Assembly (NCBI GenBank): GCA_963921195.1
Contig: OY992539.1
Coordinates: 43,410,657-43,474,656, forward strand
DNA: 64,000 nucleotides
Reading direction: 5' to 3'
Origin: Pegoplata infirma
Taxonomy: Eukaryota > Arthropoda > Insecta > Diptera > Anthomyiidae
Part shown: piece after piece, positions 12,061 through 23,864 of the stretch
Layout of the letters: each line of letters begins with the position of its first letter
How positions within the stretch are numbered: position 1 is the first letter of the stretch
Made by a program: the position numbers and the translations under genes
The notes under the pieces: model-generated
Told to the model about the DNA's origin: nothing
What the model saw: the letters and a program-made list of their open reading frames with translations, nothing else
Database searches by the model: none

Positions 12061-12595
12061 TTCCAACTTTGACCGTTGGCTGCCGACTGTATATGAGCTT
12101 GAGAAAATTTTTCATAAATTTTCCCACAATCAGCACTAACGTGGCCATCGTTTAGTATTTCGTATTTCGACATAAAATTCGAAAACATTTTACGGGAAGC
12201 GTTAATGAATATACAAACAAATATAGCACTGTAAATTCTATAATATTATGTATATCAATTCGCGTAAATTTTTTTTCGGCAATTTTTTTTTTTTTATTTT
12301 GATATTAATTTATGAAAATGTGTAGAATACGATACATTACAGACACAACATTTTTCAACAAAAAAGAATTTTTCGTGGATTTTTTCGCAACATTTTTTCG
12401 CGAAAAAAATTATGCATTTCCTAAATCTATATTTAAAAACTATATCAAAAGAATAAAAATTTCATTTCTGTAGTACTTTAGCTTTAAAATTTTAAATCGC
12501 TAGTATTGCGAATACGGGTGCGGACTTCCAAAAACGGCTAGGACCATTGAATTCAGCGTACCCGAATTAGCTTTACCAACAATGTATTCGTTATA

Positions 12596-13628
12596 GTTGT
12601 TTCGTTGCTATACTTTTTGATTTTTCCTTTAACTCTTTTTTAAATTTGAGCCATTTTATTTTTTTAAATTTCTTTTGTTTTCTTTTTAATGTCACCAACT
12701 TTAACGTGAATAGCATAAAAAGTTAGAAAAGAAAAATAATATAAAGCATCATTAAACATCAACAGTAAAGAAAGAAAAAAAAAATTAAGGGCACTTTAAC
12801 AAAAAATATGTGTTACAATATGTCATTAAATTAATTTAGAAAAGACCCAACGAACAATTTTACAAATTACATGAAATATTAAATTTCATAATAAAATCGT
12901 AAAACGTCGACTACATCGAAATTCCAATTTCTGTTAAAGAATCGAAAAATGTTGCAAATATTAGGATTATCAAAATAGCAGCCGGTTCTATGATATCAAA
13001 CAAAAATATGTTCTTCTAAAAACCGTTCTGTATCTTATAGCAGAACTAGTTTTAGATAATTTTTCAACTCTTAACCTGTTCTTTAGAAGAGGGTCTCCCA
13101 GATTATATGCAATGAAAACCGATTCCAAGAAAAAAGTCCTGGAACCTATCATTGTAATTCGGCTTGATTTTTCTAACTTAATCCGTATAGGTCCTTTTTA
13201 AATTACTGTTTAGTTAGCATACATAAATAATGAACAACACTCTTTTTTTAATGACAAACAAAATGTGTTTGTTTGTTGTTGGCTGTAGTGGTAGAACAAA
13301 AACAAAAAAAAGACATCACCTTTGCTAATTAGTGTGTAAAAGAAAAATAGTACCAGCTCACACTTTGTGACACAGATACTCAAAATAACAAAAAACCAAA
13401 ACAAAATACTAACAAACAGGAAAAACTCTTTCATTGTTGGTTAATGAAAGTTTTTTTTTTTTTAACAAACAGTGGAGTTCAAACACAAACTATGTTCAGA
13501 ACATAAATTTTTTTACGACATTTGGTGTATTAAAATCATCTTCTATCGCAACGTTCTAGTCCTTAGAAATACAAAACTAGTGCTTTCTGTAACAGGCGCA
13601 GTCTGTACAATGTCCAAAAACACTTGTT
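12596..13628. other. AT-rich DNA without recognised repeats
   Basis: About 1 kb with somewhat higher complexity than its surroundings. No ORF above 75 residues, no TIR and no satellite were recognised. It is a candidate unique host segment. Confidence 0.35.
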
Positions 13629-13897
13629 TACACTCAAAATAATTCTATAGTAAAAGGTTTAGTTTGTGATTTTGTACTTAAATCTACTAATAAGTTACTA
13701 ATTACCAGTAGTACAGTAGTTTTTAGTATCTTCAAAGTACTAAAATTAGTAATTTTTACTGGTTTTGAATAATATTAGTAAAAAAATTTAGTATTGATTA
13801 CCAATTCCTGCACTAGGTCCTTTTGGACTAAAATATTAGTTCTTTAGTTAAATTTTTGGTAATGAATACCCACATTTTTTTTTTTTTTTTGTGTGTA
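13629..13897. mobile_element. 269-bp MITE, CACTC-type
   Basis: The left end is TACACTCAAAATA. The right end is TTTTTTGTGTGTA. Inside are inverted 'actaaaat' / 'attttagt'-type words. It belongs by its end sequence to the TACACTC...GAGTGTA group, but the right TIR is degenerate. Confidence 0.45.
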
Positions 13898-14423
13898 GTG
13901 ATTGGAGTAAAAACATGTTAAATCAACCAAAAAAAATGGATAATTTTTGAAAATTGATAAAAATCTGTTTTTTGGTTAGTTTCACAAAACACAGATTGTG
14001 CTAATGTGTTAGGACTCCAGTCATTTTAGTATGCGAGATAAACCCAGATTTTGATAAACCGAGATTTTGGCGACACAGCATCTTTTTATAGCATACCGAT
14101 GCGCACCCAAAGAGCGCTCTTGAGGATGCAGTAAAAGTAAGGAGAAAAAATTAAAACTTTTGTTAAGATTTTTTATATCAAACTCAAAATATAAAATTAT
14201 ATTTTGATATAATTTCATACATGCATTCCTTTTGAATATGTTTAACACTTTTTGAATAAAAAACCATGAGTTTGGACAAAGACACATGATTTCACTGCTT
14301 CATTATTGCACATTAATCAGCGCTGTAAAGAGTGCTTCAATCATAACACCTCACATTTTGAATGAAAAAAAAATTGAGTACACCATTTCCACTTTAGTTT
14401 CAGAAAATACAAATTATACTACA
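13898..14423. other. AT-rich DNA with a GCGCTC-type repeat fragment
   Basis: Around 14085-14110 there is 'ccaaagagcgctcttgag', resembling the AGCGCTCTAAAG modules at 15800-15920 and 26250-26290. No gene is supported. The 88-residue minus-strand opening at 14021-14287 has no recognisable motif. Confidence 0.35.
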
Positions 14424-15114
14424 ACAAGTAAGAGTGTTAAATTCGAATCTTTTATACCCTCCAACATGCAAATAAATAAAAAAAAAAAATGCAGGGGCGT
14501 CTTCTTTTTTTTTGGGGGGGGGGGGTCAGAAGTGGTAATTGGGGAGCACAATTCCTCTCGAATAAGTGTTAAAAAAAAAAAATTCTTATGCTTTTTGCAC
14601 AAAAGAAATACAAATTATATAAAAAAAAAAAAATTATTCCACGCCCATAAAGGGGGGAAGGGCGGACCGTAAAACGATTTTTTCTAATTCTGTTGGTCCA
14701 AATGCAGGACCTTGAACTTCTTGTGGCATAAAAATGTTGGATTTGTTAAACAAAAACACAAAAAATCATGTAAAAATATGGTATTTTTCAGAGGTTTGTT
14801 TAGTTCTTCAAGGGGGAACTTTTTCCCCCCTGGTCCGATTTTGCCCATCTCCGAACTTAACCAGCCTATGAACATAAGACATATATGTGCCAAATTTCAG
14901 GAGTCTATCACTTTTATTTTGGACTGCATCGTGTCTTCCACAGACGGACGGACAGACAGACAGACAGACGGACGGACATCGCTAGAATGTCTTAGAATCG
15001 ATCACTGATCAATGATATATATACTTTATGGGGTCCTAGACCGATATTTCGATGCGTTACACACGGAATGACAAAGTGAGTATACCCCCATACTGTAGTT
15101 GGAGGGTATAAAAA
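14424..15114 (+). mobile_element. Mini-me-like element, subfamily B, nearly complete
   Basis: It starts ACAAGTAAGAGTGTTAAATT, then 'cgaatcttttataccctcca', a G-run near 14514, and the blocks 'cacgcccataaaggggg', 'cttcaagggggaacttttt' and 'ccgaacttaaccagcctatg'. The microsatellite gacggacggacagacagaca is near 14943. It then runs 'tgatatatatactttatggg' to tactgtagttggagggtata and a short A run. It is the best reference copy of subfamily B in the window. Confidence 0.72.
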
Positions 15115-15118
15115 GTAA

Positions 15119-15452
15119 CCTTTTTTTCATGGGTTGGTTTACTTCGTCAAGGGGAACTTTTTCCCCCCTGGTCCGATTTTGCCCATCTCCGAACTTAACC
15201 AGCCTATGAACATAAGACATGTATGTGCCAAATTTCAGGAGTCTCGCACTTTTATTTTGGACTGTATCGTGTCTTCCACAGACGGACAGACGGACGGACG
15301 GACGGACAGACGGACATCGCTAGAATGTCTTAGAATCGATCACTGATCAATAATATATATACTTTATGGGGTCCTAGACCGATATTTCAATGCGTTACAC
15401 ACGGAATGACAAAGTGAGTATACCCCCATACTGTAGTTGGAGGGTATAAAAA
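15119..15452 (+). repeat. Tandem duplication of the mini-me-like 3' part
   Basis: It repeats the preceding element from the 'ggtttgtttagttcttcaag' block (14792) to the terminal ggagggtata, directly head to tail, with few mismatches. It lacks the hairpin end. The duplicate has its own (GACG/GACA)n tract. Confidence 0.8.
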
Positions 15453-15454
15453 AT

Positions 15455-15770
15455 GTCCAATCATATTTTAGAATCTCCAATTATATTTAAAAATGTCTAA
15501 TTATATTTCAAAAATTTCCAATATAATTGAAAATTTTTGAAACGTAATTAAATTTTTTTTGGTTATAAATGGACTATCTGAAATATAATTGGAAATTTTT
15601 TAAATGTAATTGGATCTCTTAGGCGATATTTCTTCCAAATGCTTGCAGGCAGACTACTGATTTCAGAATTAGTCAATTGTATTTAAGATTTTCCAATTCT
15701 ATTTAGAAATAGTCAATTGTATTTCAGATTTTGTAATTTGTATTTCAGAAATAGTCAAATGTGCTTCATC
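15455..15770. repeat. Degenerate ~25-bp repeats of 'tccaattatatttcaga'
   Basis: About ten diverged units with the words 'ccaattatattt', 'tagtcaattgtatttcag' and their inverses. The left part is in mixed orientation and the right part is direct. No coding or TIR evidence. Confidence 0.5.
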
Positions 15771-16040
15771 TTTATTCTGCTAAAATCAGCTCTAAAAAGA
15801 TACATGAGTTCACTGCATCTTTATAGCGATTTTTTCAGCGCTCTAAAGACATGTGAATTCAGAACATCTTAAGAGCGCTTTTTCGGTGTATCCAACTAGC
15901 GCTCTAAAGTGTGACATCGCCTTAGAGAATCATGCATGACAATCAAAGTCTTCTGAAGCCCAAATATTTTTTGATTAGTCACATGTGTTAAAAACTTTAA
16001 ATTTTTTTTAGATTTTCTTAATTTTTTTAACAGTTTTAAG
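15771..16040. other. AT-rich DNA with AGCGCTCTAAAG modules
   Basis: Three short modules with AGCGCTCTAAA or AGAGCGCT cores at 15834-15910 recall the 26.25-kb direct repeat ('gctctaaagtgggacattgc'). Otherwise featureless. Confidence 0.35.
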
Positions 16041-17901
16041 TACACTCAAAAAATTATGTAGGTAAATTCCAGTGAATATTCACTTAAAACATATTAATTT
16101 TTATTTGAAAACCATTCCACTGATTCTTCATTTAACATAAAATCATATAACAGTAAATTTTTAATGTTTAATTAATGACAAACAAAAACAATTAAAGACT
16201 AATGAATATTCTGTTATTTTGTATTAAAAACATTAAAACTATAAAAAAAAAATTCTCACAGGTCTAATAATAATTTGTGTTAATATTGACCCTAAAGGAC
16301 ACAAAAATTATGTCATTAACTGTTTGTAGTTTATTTAAAAAGTTTTACGTTTTGTCGTTTTTAAAAGAAAAACCATTTGTTTAATGTTCAGTTTTTTCAA
16401 ATGACTATTTCTATTCTTTGTTTTAAACAAAAAACAAGTGAAAAAGTTATAGTCGGTAAATACCGACCATATAATACCCTACACCAGTGTTTTCCGAAAA
16501 ATGGGTCCCAAGTCCAAACATGGACCGATTGCATTTATCTTTTGTTAGCTCTTTAATTAGTGTAGAAAACACACACAGACAAAATTTTAGTGAAATTCGC
16601 TTATTTTTGATTTCAATAGACCGATTTAACTTAATATCGGTCGAAATTTTTATAAAGGAAACCAAGTCCAAAAATTATCTGAATATATTCAGATAAAAGT
16701 AAGTTACCAAAGTGCACTTTTAGCACCTAAAAACAAAATTTTAATCAAATATTTCCAACTTTCATGAATTTTGAGAGATTTATGTGAATATCGGGAGGGT
16801 GGTTTGTGTGGGGACTACAAGAGGAACTGGTCCGATTCCTTTAAAATTTGGAATGATAATTTGTGATTACAAAAAACTATTATCTCGAAAGGATATCTCT
16901 TATAATACGCTAATAAGAGTCACTTGAGTCAAATTATAGGGGACGCTTGTATGGGGGCTAGGTCTAAACATGGACAGATTTTTCATAATTTCAATAGGCT
17001 TCGTCCTTGGGGCAAAATAAGCTTAAGTTTCAAATTTCAGCCAATTGCGACCTGTATCGTGTTTACAATGTTTACATGGACGGACGGACAGACAGGCGGA
17101 CGGACATTGCTAAATCGACTCAAAAAGTTATTCTGAATCAATCGGTATACTTAAAGGTGGGTCTAGGACCAATATTTCGAGTAGTTACAAACATCAGCAC
17201 AAACTCATTATACCCTGTACCACAGAGTGGTGTAGGGTATAATAAAGACTTGCATTAGCATTCAATTTTTGAAGTCATTTATATTTATTCTGTAAGTAAA
17301 AATAAGTAATTCATTTTTTAATGATTTGTGTACGTTATTTTTTTTTTTAATTGTTGGCATTTTTTTTAGGAGAAATCATTAGGTTTTGCGTACCTGTGTG
17401 GGTTATTTTTTTGTAGAAAAAAATTCAAAAAATTATTTATAAAAATATAAAAAAATTTTTGTATCAAGAGACTTTGGCACGATGGGTAGAGTTTCTGGCC
17501 AGAATAGTTGATTGCGGAATCGATTCCCCAAAAAATTTATTAAAAATTTTTTTAAATATAATTCAATAGAAAAATTGTAAAAATAACCTACGAAATCTTT
17601 AATTTTTAATGTTTTCGTAGGAAATTTTTTTTTTGAATTTGTTGGTAAAAATAACACAACAATCATTATTTTTTAATGTTTTCGTACGTTATTTTTTTCC
17701 AACTTGTTGGTAAAAAAATGAAAGTGACGTTATTTTTAATGTTCAATGTTATTAATTTTAGAAAATTTTATCAGCAGTAAAAAATAAATGTTGATGTTTG
17801 TTAAAACAAATGAATAATTACTGCAGTGGTTTTCAAATGTTTTATCACTTGTTTTTAATATGTTTTTCATTTGTTTTTGCCTACAAAATATTTTGAGTGT
17901 A
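16041..17901. mobile_element. CACTC-type MITE split by a mini-me-like insertion
   Basis: Ends are TACACTCAAAAAATTATGTA and the inverse of TACACTCAAAATATTTTGTA. The subterminal regions are inverted relatives as well: 'aaaacatattaa' and 'tttgaaaaccattcc' on the left recur inverted at 17820-17880. The mini-me-like element at 16434-17244 lies inside. The outer TA on each side may be the target duplication. Confidence 0.65.
16434..17244 (+). mobile_element. Mini-me-like element, subfamily C
   Basis: It starts ACAAGTGAAAAAGTTATAGT followed by the strong hairpin 'gtcggtaaataccgac' and ataataccctacac. It has a GACGGACGGACAGACAGGCG tract near 17079 and ends ccacagagtggtgtagggta taat. The hairpin with GTCG stem and the ATACCC/GGGTAT inverted ends match the family layout, but the interior differs from A and B. 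Confidence 0.68.
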
Positions 17902-18154
17902 GTAAAAATTACAAGGATTTTTGTAATTTTACATACATTTTACCAATAAAACTTACAAGGAATTTTCGTGAATTTACTGTTTTTTTTTTTTTGTAACAAA
18001 ACCTTGGAAATTAGTAAAATTACAAAAAAAAAATGTAAAATTACAAAAAAAATTTAAATTTCGATCGAAAATTTTTTGTTGAAAAAAACTTTCAAATATT
18101 GTTAAAATGGTATTGCGAGACTTTTTCTAGTAATTTGATAAGTTTTTTTTGAGT
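17902..18154 (-). mobile_element. Truncated CACTC-type MITE ('attactagaaaaagtct' subfamily)
   Basis: On the minus strand it begins CACTCAAAAAAAACTTATCA and runs through 'attactagaaaaagtctcgc', 'caatatttgaaagttttttt' and 'ttttcgatcgaaattta'. The other end is cut off where it meets the MITE ending at 17901. Relatives are at 22825, 29081, 40194 and 60123. Confidence 0.55.
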
Positions 18155-19236
18155 GAATACTGAGTCATTAGACTGGCATTTTTTTGTTATCTTTCGATTT
18201 TCCCAAGTGTCCGGGCAAATTTTTATTGTCCTAGGTCTAAAACTAATGTGGTACACATTTGAGGTCAATCGGATTAAATTAACCCGTGGCGCCCGGTGGT
18301 CAAAGTTTTCGATTTTCGAAAAAATTTTAAAAATAAAATTTAAAAAAAATTTATCTTTCGACACATCATAATTGTTAATTTCAATGTGCTGAGCACGAAT
18401 ATCAAAAAAAAAAATCAAATCGCTCGATCGGTTTTCGAGATATCGCCATTTCAAATTTGTAAAAAATGGCGATTTTTTCCTACGTTCAAGAAAGAAAAAT
18501 TTCATTCCGCCGACGCTTTTGTACAGCTTAAGACAATCTTTCATTTAAAACTAATTTGAGCCAAATGCGATAATTTTAAGCCGTGGCGCCCATCGATCAG
18601 GTTTGGCTTTTTAGAAACTTTTTACCAAAAACCCTAAACTTTGATCGAAGGGTGCCACGGGTTAAAATGATCGGATTTGGCTCCAATTAAGCTTAAATGA
18701 AAGATTGCATAATGCTCTATAAAAGGGTTAAAATAAGCTTTTTTTAGAGCTTTTTTTAAAAAAAATCTTAAATCCATTTTGCAATTTTTTGACAAATTTT
18801 AAATGGATATATCTTGAAAACAGTTTGACCGATATTATAAATTTTTTGATATTCGTATTCAGCATGCTAAAATTAACAAAAATAATGTATCGCAGGACAT
18901 TTTTTTTTTTTTTTTAATTTTTTCATTTTCAAAAATCCAAAATTTTGGTGGAAATTTTCCAAAAGTCCAAAACTTTTATTGAAGGGCGCCACGGGTTAAA
19001 ATGATCGAATTTGGCTCAAATTAGTTTTAAATGAAAGATTGTCTCAAGCGCTACAAAAAAATCGGCGGAATGAAATTTTGAGTCTTTTTTTAAAAAATTT
19101 TTTGAAAGTTGGAAAAAACCGCCATTTTTTGTCAGTTTCAAATAGCGATATATCAAATACTGTTCGACCGATTTAAATTTTTTTTTTGATATTCGTTCTC
19201 AGCACATCAAAATTAACAAATATGATGTGTCGCAAG

Positions 19237-20526
19237 CAGTGTTGGCTACCGTTACCCTTTCAATACCGTTACCGATTAAAAACCCTTTAATATTGACTAC
19301 CGTTACCAATACCGAAATAAAATATTTTAAATACCGTTACCGATAAAAAACCATTACCTTTATTCGGATTTTTACCGGTATTATATCGGTTTTGTTTCGG
19401 TTGTCTTAATATTACTTATTTTACATTTTTTGCAGATAAAAAACAAAGCAACGTAAAAAAGTACGTAAAATAAAAATAAACTAATTTTTGTTCATTGTAA
19501 ATCGGAAAAACAATGAAAAGATCTGTCCAACCAATGATCCCATTCGCAATTTGTTAAATTTTGTGGAAATCGGTTGAACCAATGATCACATTCGCAATTT
19601 ACCTAAAAATTTCTGAAGAGAAAAGTGAGTGCCACGTAATGTAAGCATTTCTCAGCGGGAATATAAAAGAAGTGACAAATCTGAATAGCTCAAGTGTTGC
19701 TGACGTTGTCATCCACGCAGCTAACGTGGAGAGGTGGTTCTCTGGAATTAAATACATAATGAGCCCAAGTCGTACAGTCTGAAGAAAAACTTTGTCGAAA
19801 AATCTGTAAAACAACTTTCAGTTTGAATTAGAAAAATTTTACCAGATTTTTCTGCATAAATGAATAATTAAACTTAAATTTTTTAAAAATGCTGATTTAA
19901 AAAAAATATTTTTGTTCAAATTTGGCAGACTATTTTGTAATTTTACAAAAAAAAAATTAACTAAAAATTGCTCAAATGTGAAAAAATCAGAAGATTTTCA
20001 TCTTGAATCAGCAGATTTATCTACGGTCTTGACAGATTTTTTTGCAAACTCTGCCTGGTTTATCCAGACAGAAATTTAGTAAACCGCGTCAGCAAAAATC
20101 AGCAGATTTCTTAAATGGCTCAAAATGCAGACATTTCTGCTGATTGGACAGACATCTTATAAACACGTAAAAAATCAGTAACTTATTTGTTGAACTACAA
20201 CAATGTTGTGTGAATATTTTAATTAAATTTTGAGTTAATTAATAGTCTATATAATTATATGTTGAAAATGTACTAAATTTATAATTTTTTTAATTTTATT
20301 AAATTAATTTTTAATTTTTTAATTGTTTTTAACAAATTTGTGACTTTTTAACATGTTTGGTAAATTTTATTCTTAATACCGGTACGTACCGGTATCGTTG
20401 TTTCGGTAACGGTTAACCGTTACCTAAATAATCCAAAATACCGTTACCTTTACCGTTACCGATATAAAAAATATGTAATACCAATACCGTTACCAATACC
20501 GTTATTCGTTTCGGTTGCCAACCCTG
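19237..20526 (+). mobile_element. hAT transposon relic with 8-bp TSD
   Basis: The left end is CAGTGTTGGCTACCG and the right end is CGGTTGCCAACCCTG. The exact 8-bp duplication GTCGCAAG is at 19229-19236 and 20527-20534. Subterminal regions are dense with TACCGTTACC repeats. At 1290 bp it is too short to be autonomous. It carries a remnant of the transposase C-terminus at 19645-19782. It is the same family as 9304-10605. Confidence 0.9.
19645..19782 (+). pseudogene. hAT transposase C-terminal (dimerisation domain) remnant
   Basis: The plus-strand frame is open from 19645 to the TGA at 19780-19782 and encodes about 45 residues. The segment ANVERWFSGIKYIMSPSR at 19720-19773 matches the pattern of the hAT C-terminal dimerisation motif (xVERxFSxxKxIxxxxR), which normally lies near the end of these transposases. 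The stop shortly downstream agrees with a C-terminal position. The rest of the transposase, including the catalytic DDE part and the BED zinc finger, is deleted. It lies between intact hAT ends, which supports the assignment. A motif this short is suggestive, not proof, but the context is strong. Confidence 0.65.
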
Positions 20527-20545
20527 GTCGCAAGATATATTTATT

Positions 20546-21378
20546 AAACCCTCTACTCTAGTGATAGAGGGTATATATAAGTTTGTCATTCCGTTTGTAA
20601 CACCTCGAAATATTGGTCTAAGACCCCATAAAGTATATATATTCATGATCCTCGATCGATTTTAAGACGATCTAACGATGTCCGTCCGTCCGTCCGTCCG
20701 TCCGTCCGTCAGTCCGTCTGTCTGTCTGTTGAAAACACGCTAACTTTTGAAAGACTTTACGGAGGCTCCTGAACTTTGGCATATGTGTTGGGCATTTACC
20801 TGGTCAGGTTGGTATTGCAATCCAGCGATTCGGCAAGGGTTTTTCGTGAATTTACGAGATAAAAAACACGCTAACTTTCGAAAGGCAAATCTGAGGATGC
20901 TGAAGCATGGCATATATAGTTGTCGTTCCCCAGGCCTAGTTCGTGTAGAATTTCAGACAAATCGGTCCAGTGGTTCAAAAGTTATTAGCAAAACCGTGAA
21001 TATCAGATTAGTTTCACCTTAAATTCACGTGTAAAACCCTGTTAAACATGTTTTAAAAACATTGGTAAGTCGCAAAAATATTTTAGAACGTATTTTTGTC
21101 ACTCAAAAATATTTTTACACTAAAAAAAAATATGCCCGAAAAAAATTTTACACTCAAAAAAAATTTTACACTCAAAAAAAATTTTACACTCAAAAAAAAA
21201 TTTAGTAAATTATTTTTTTTTTTATCAAAAATTACTGAAAAAAAGTTTTTTTCACAAAACAATCAATCTAATCAAAAATTTTATTTTTTGCACGTTATAA
21301 TATTTACTATTACTTAAAAAGGGCATAGTGGAGGGTATTCATAGATTCGGCTAAGTCGAATTTAACTTTTCTACTTGT
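20546..21378 (-). mobile_element. Mini-me-like element, subfamily A, nearly complete
   Basis: Reading the minus strand: ACAAGTAGAAAAGTTAAATT, hairpin 'attcgacttagccgaat', tgaataccctccac, the ACACTC tandem array (21115-21205), two 'ttttgaaccactgg'-type modules, a (GAC G/A)n tract at 20682-20728, 'atatatactttatggggtct', and the end cactagagtagagggtt. It begins only 12 bp past the hAT target duplication. It is the best reference copy of subfamily A. Confidence 0.72.
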
Positions 21379-21564
21379 TTTTTATTTTTTTTTTCAAAAA
21401 TCCAAAATTTTGACCGCCGGGCGCCACGGGTTAGTTTAATCCGATTGACCTCAAATTGGTATCATATGAGGTTTAGGCGTAGTAGAATAAAAAAATGCCC
21501 GGACTTTAAAAATCGGTGAAGAAAAAATTTTGCTATACAGAAAAATGCCAGTCTACTGAGTCAT

Positions 21565-22789
21565 GGATTCAACCTAGCCCAATTATTTTTTTTTTACTAG
21601 TTTTAATATCCTATTATTTCTTTGATTTTCTTATCCTCTAAATACATCTTGATAAAAATAATTTTAAATCTCTGCCAATACATATGACGACACTTAGTTT
21701 GTATTTTGTTTGTCATTTCCTTGCAAACCATTAAAAACTAAAACAAACAATTTTTGCATATCCTTTTAATGTATTTTACATTTTTTGTTGCCATTTGAAG
21801 AAAACTAAACCTAGCCAAGTATCAAACCATTTAAGTGAAATCAATGCAATTCCAAGTTTGTTCATTTCTTTGTTACTTTACCATATGTAAACTATTTGCC
21901 TGTCCGGATGCTTGACATTTTTTTTTTGTTTTTATTATAAATTCTATTATTTCCATTACTCTCTAGCATAAAGTGGTGGCAGATGGAAAGGATGTGCAGA
22001 AAAAAGATTTTACACACATAATCGCTGAAAATTTGTTTTTTTAATGATCCACCAGTAATCATTTGGCCTCTGAAAGGACGATTGAAAGTGAATGTTATCT
22101 GGGGGTCCTGGCCAGATTTTTTTTTGTAAATATGATAACCGATTCCTGAAGATAATAAAATATAAAAAAACAATCACTTATTTTTATTCTTTTCATAAAA
22201 AGAGTCCTTTAAGAAAATCAATTTTATGCACATCCTTTCAAAGCTAAGATTCCATATATGGATTTTAATGTTTTTTTCCTGCCGTATTTGTTCTTTTTTT
22301 AAAAATCAACAAAAAAAAATAACACTTTTCTACTTTGTGCAAAATGTTTCTTTCTTCTTGTTTTTCCTCAATTTTTGCCAAGATAAAACTACTTTATGCC
22401 ATTTTGAAACCGATTTTTGCAGAAAAAAGGAAAAAGAATGCATTATGAGATTTAAATTCAACTAGAAATACTATAAATTGTTCATATGCTAAACTCAAAT
22501 TCACACACATACATACATAAAGTATGTAAACGGGTGTCAGTGTTTGTGTGTATCGTGTCCTGTTTCTTTTTCCATTTCTTTTGTACTCACATGAGTTATT
22601 TCTGTTTGAATAATTTTCATTTAAAAAAATTTATTTTTTTCAATTGAAAATAAATGTCAATTTCTTTGTGAAACTCTAAAAAATATGTATTTGTTTGATA
22701 AAACTTCTAGTTAAGATGTTTGTGGAAGTTTTGAACGCAAAAGCAAAACAAAATCCATATTCATATTTTTTGCATAAAAAAAAAAATTC
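21565..22789. other. AT-rich DNA without recognised repeats
   Basis: A 1.2-kb stretch with moderate complexity and CA-rich words near 22500. Short overlapping ORFs (75-95 residues) show no domain signature. It may be unique host sequence. Confidence 0.35.
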
Positions 22790-23864
22790 TACGATTTTAG
22801 TGTCCGGGCAAATTTTTATTATCCTACACACAAAAAAACTTTATCAAATTACTAGAAAAAGTCTCGTAATCCCATTTTGCCAATATTTGACAGTTTTCCT
22901 TGTTTTTGAACAAAAAATTTTCGATCGAAATTTACATTTACAATTTTTTTTGTAATTTTACATTTTTTTTTGTAATTTTACAAATTTCCAAGGTAAGTTT
23001 TATTGCGCCAAAAAATTTGTAAATTTACAATTTTATTGGTAAAAATCTTGTAGAATTACGAAAAACCTCGTAATTTTTACAAGGTTTTCTCGTAAAATAG
23101 AAGGTAGCAATCTAGTAGAGTCAAGAAACCTCCTTGTAAGTTTTGCCGTGTCAAAAAATTTTTAAATTTATAATTTGATTGATAAAAAGCTACAAAAGTA
23201 TTAGTAAAAAGCTTGTAAAATTACAAGGAATTGTTGTCAAAAAGGATGTAGCAAAAAAAAGTTATAAACTTTTTTATAAAAAAAAAAAATAAATTATACC
23301 GTGGCGTCCCGCTATCAAAGTTTAGATTTTTTAAAATTTCCATTAAAAAAAATCTTGCAAAATGACAGGAAATGTTTGTTATATTTATTTTTTGCTACAT
23401 CCTATTTGACGAGAATTCGTAGTAATTTTACAAGCTTTTTACCAATAATTTTGTAATATTACAAGCTTTTTACCAATAAAATTGTAAATTTATAACTTTT
23501 TGACGCTATAAAATTTACAAGAAATTCTCTTGACTTTACTAGATTTTTGGTACCACCTATTTTACGAGCTTTTTTGTAATTTTACAAGTTTTTTACCAAT
23601 AAAATTGTAAATTTAAAAATTTTTTTGGCGCAATAAAACTTAAAAGGAATTTCCATGAATTCACTAGATTTTTTTTTGTGAAATTACTTTAAAAATTTTT
23701 AAAATTACAAAAAAATTGTAAAATTACAAAAAAAAATTGTAAAATTACAAAAAAAATGTAAATTTCGATCTAAATGTTTTTGTTAAAAAACAAGGAAAAC
23801 TATCAAATATTGGTTAAATGGGATAACGAGACTTTTTCTAGTAATCTGACAAATTTTTTATATT
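22790..23864. mobile_element. CACTC-group palindromic MITE in a repeat fragment
   Basis: It begins TACACACAAAAAAAC at 22825 with 'aaattactagaaaaagtctc', 'ttttcgatcgaaattta' and 'ttgtaattttac'. It runs through a symmetric interior rich in 'aaaattgtaaattta' and ends with the inverted 'gagactttttctagtaat' at 23828-23846. The first 35 bases (22790-22824) match the CGCCACGGGTTA repeat ('gtccgggcaaatttttatt'), which is therefore the host of the insertion. Confidence 0.6.

Larger units (their letters stand above)
7812..12595. mobile_element. Palindromic-ended element (AAGCTGGGCAC family), heavily interrupted
   Basis: The left end ('ctgtgctcgaattt', 'gacaagctgggcac', 'aattcgagtacgctaa', 'cgttcgtgttcgcgatattt') is answered in inverted form near 12500-12590 ('attgcgaatacgggtgcg', 'ttcagcgtacccgaattagc', 'tttaccaac'). 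Between them lie a MITE (8256-9205), a hAT (9304-10605), a T-rich array and a mini-me fragment. A compact relative sits at 46981-47891. The right terminus is eroded, so treating this as one original insertion is an inference. Confidence 0.45.
18159..21564. mobile_element. Palindromic CGCCACGGGTTA repeat with two nested insertions
   Basis: The outer ends are inverted ('tagactggcattttt' at 18170; 'aaaaatgccagtcta' at 21541). Further in, 'gtccgggca', 'gaggtcaatcggatta' and 'ggcgcccggtggtcaaa' on the left are answered in inverted form at 21410-21510. The interior carries modules of ~335 bp (CGCCACGGGTTAAAATGATC at about 18652 and 18987) that include 'gcgatatatc' and 'cgttcgaccgattt'. A hAT (19237-20526) and a mini-me copy (20546-21378) are nested in it. 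Confidence 0.6.

Noticed and set aside
14943..15315. (GACG/GACA)n arrays as possible CRISPR or telomere repeats
   Set aside because: Four-base microsatellite internal to mini-me-like elements. No spacer structure, and repeated at every copy.
17470..17535. tRNA-like A box (tggcacgatggg) and B box (gaatcgattcc) about 42 bp apart
   Set aside because: Both boxes deviate from consensus, and I could not form an acceptor stem or a full T stem. It is at best a worn SINE or chance.
18092..18544. 150-residue minus-strand ORF
   Set aside because: It lies across the junction of a MITE and the CGCCACGGGTTA repeat. Its sequence is explained by those repeats.
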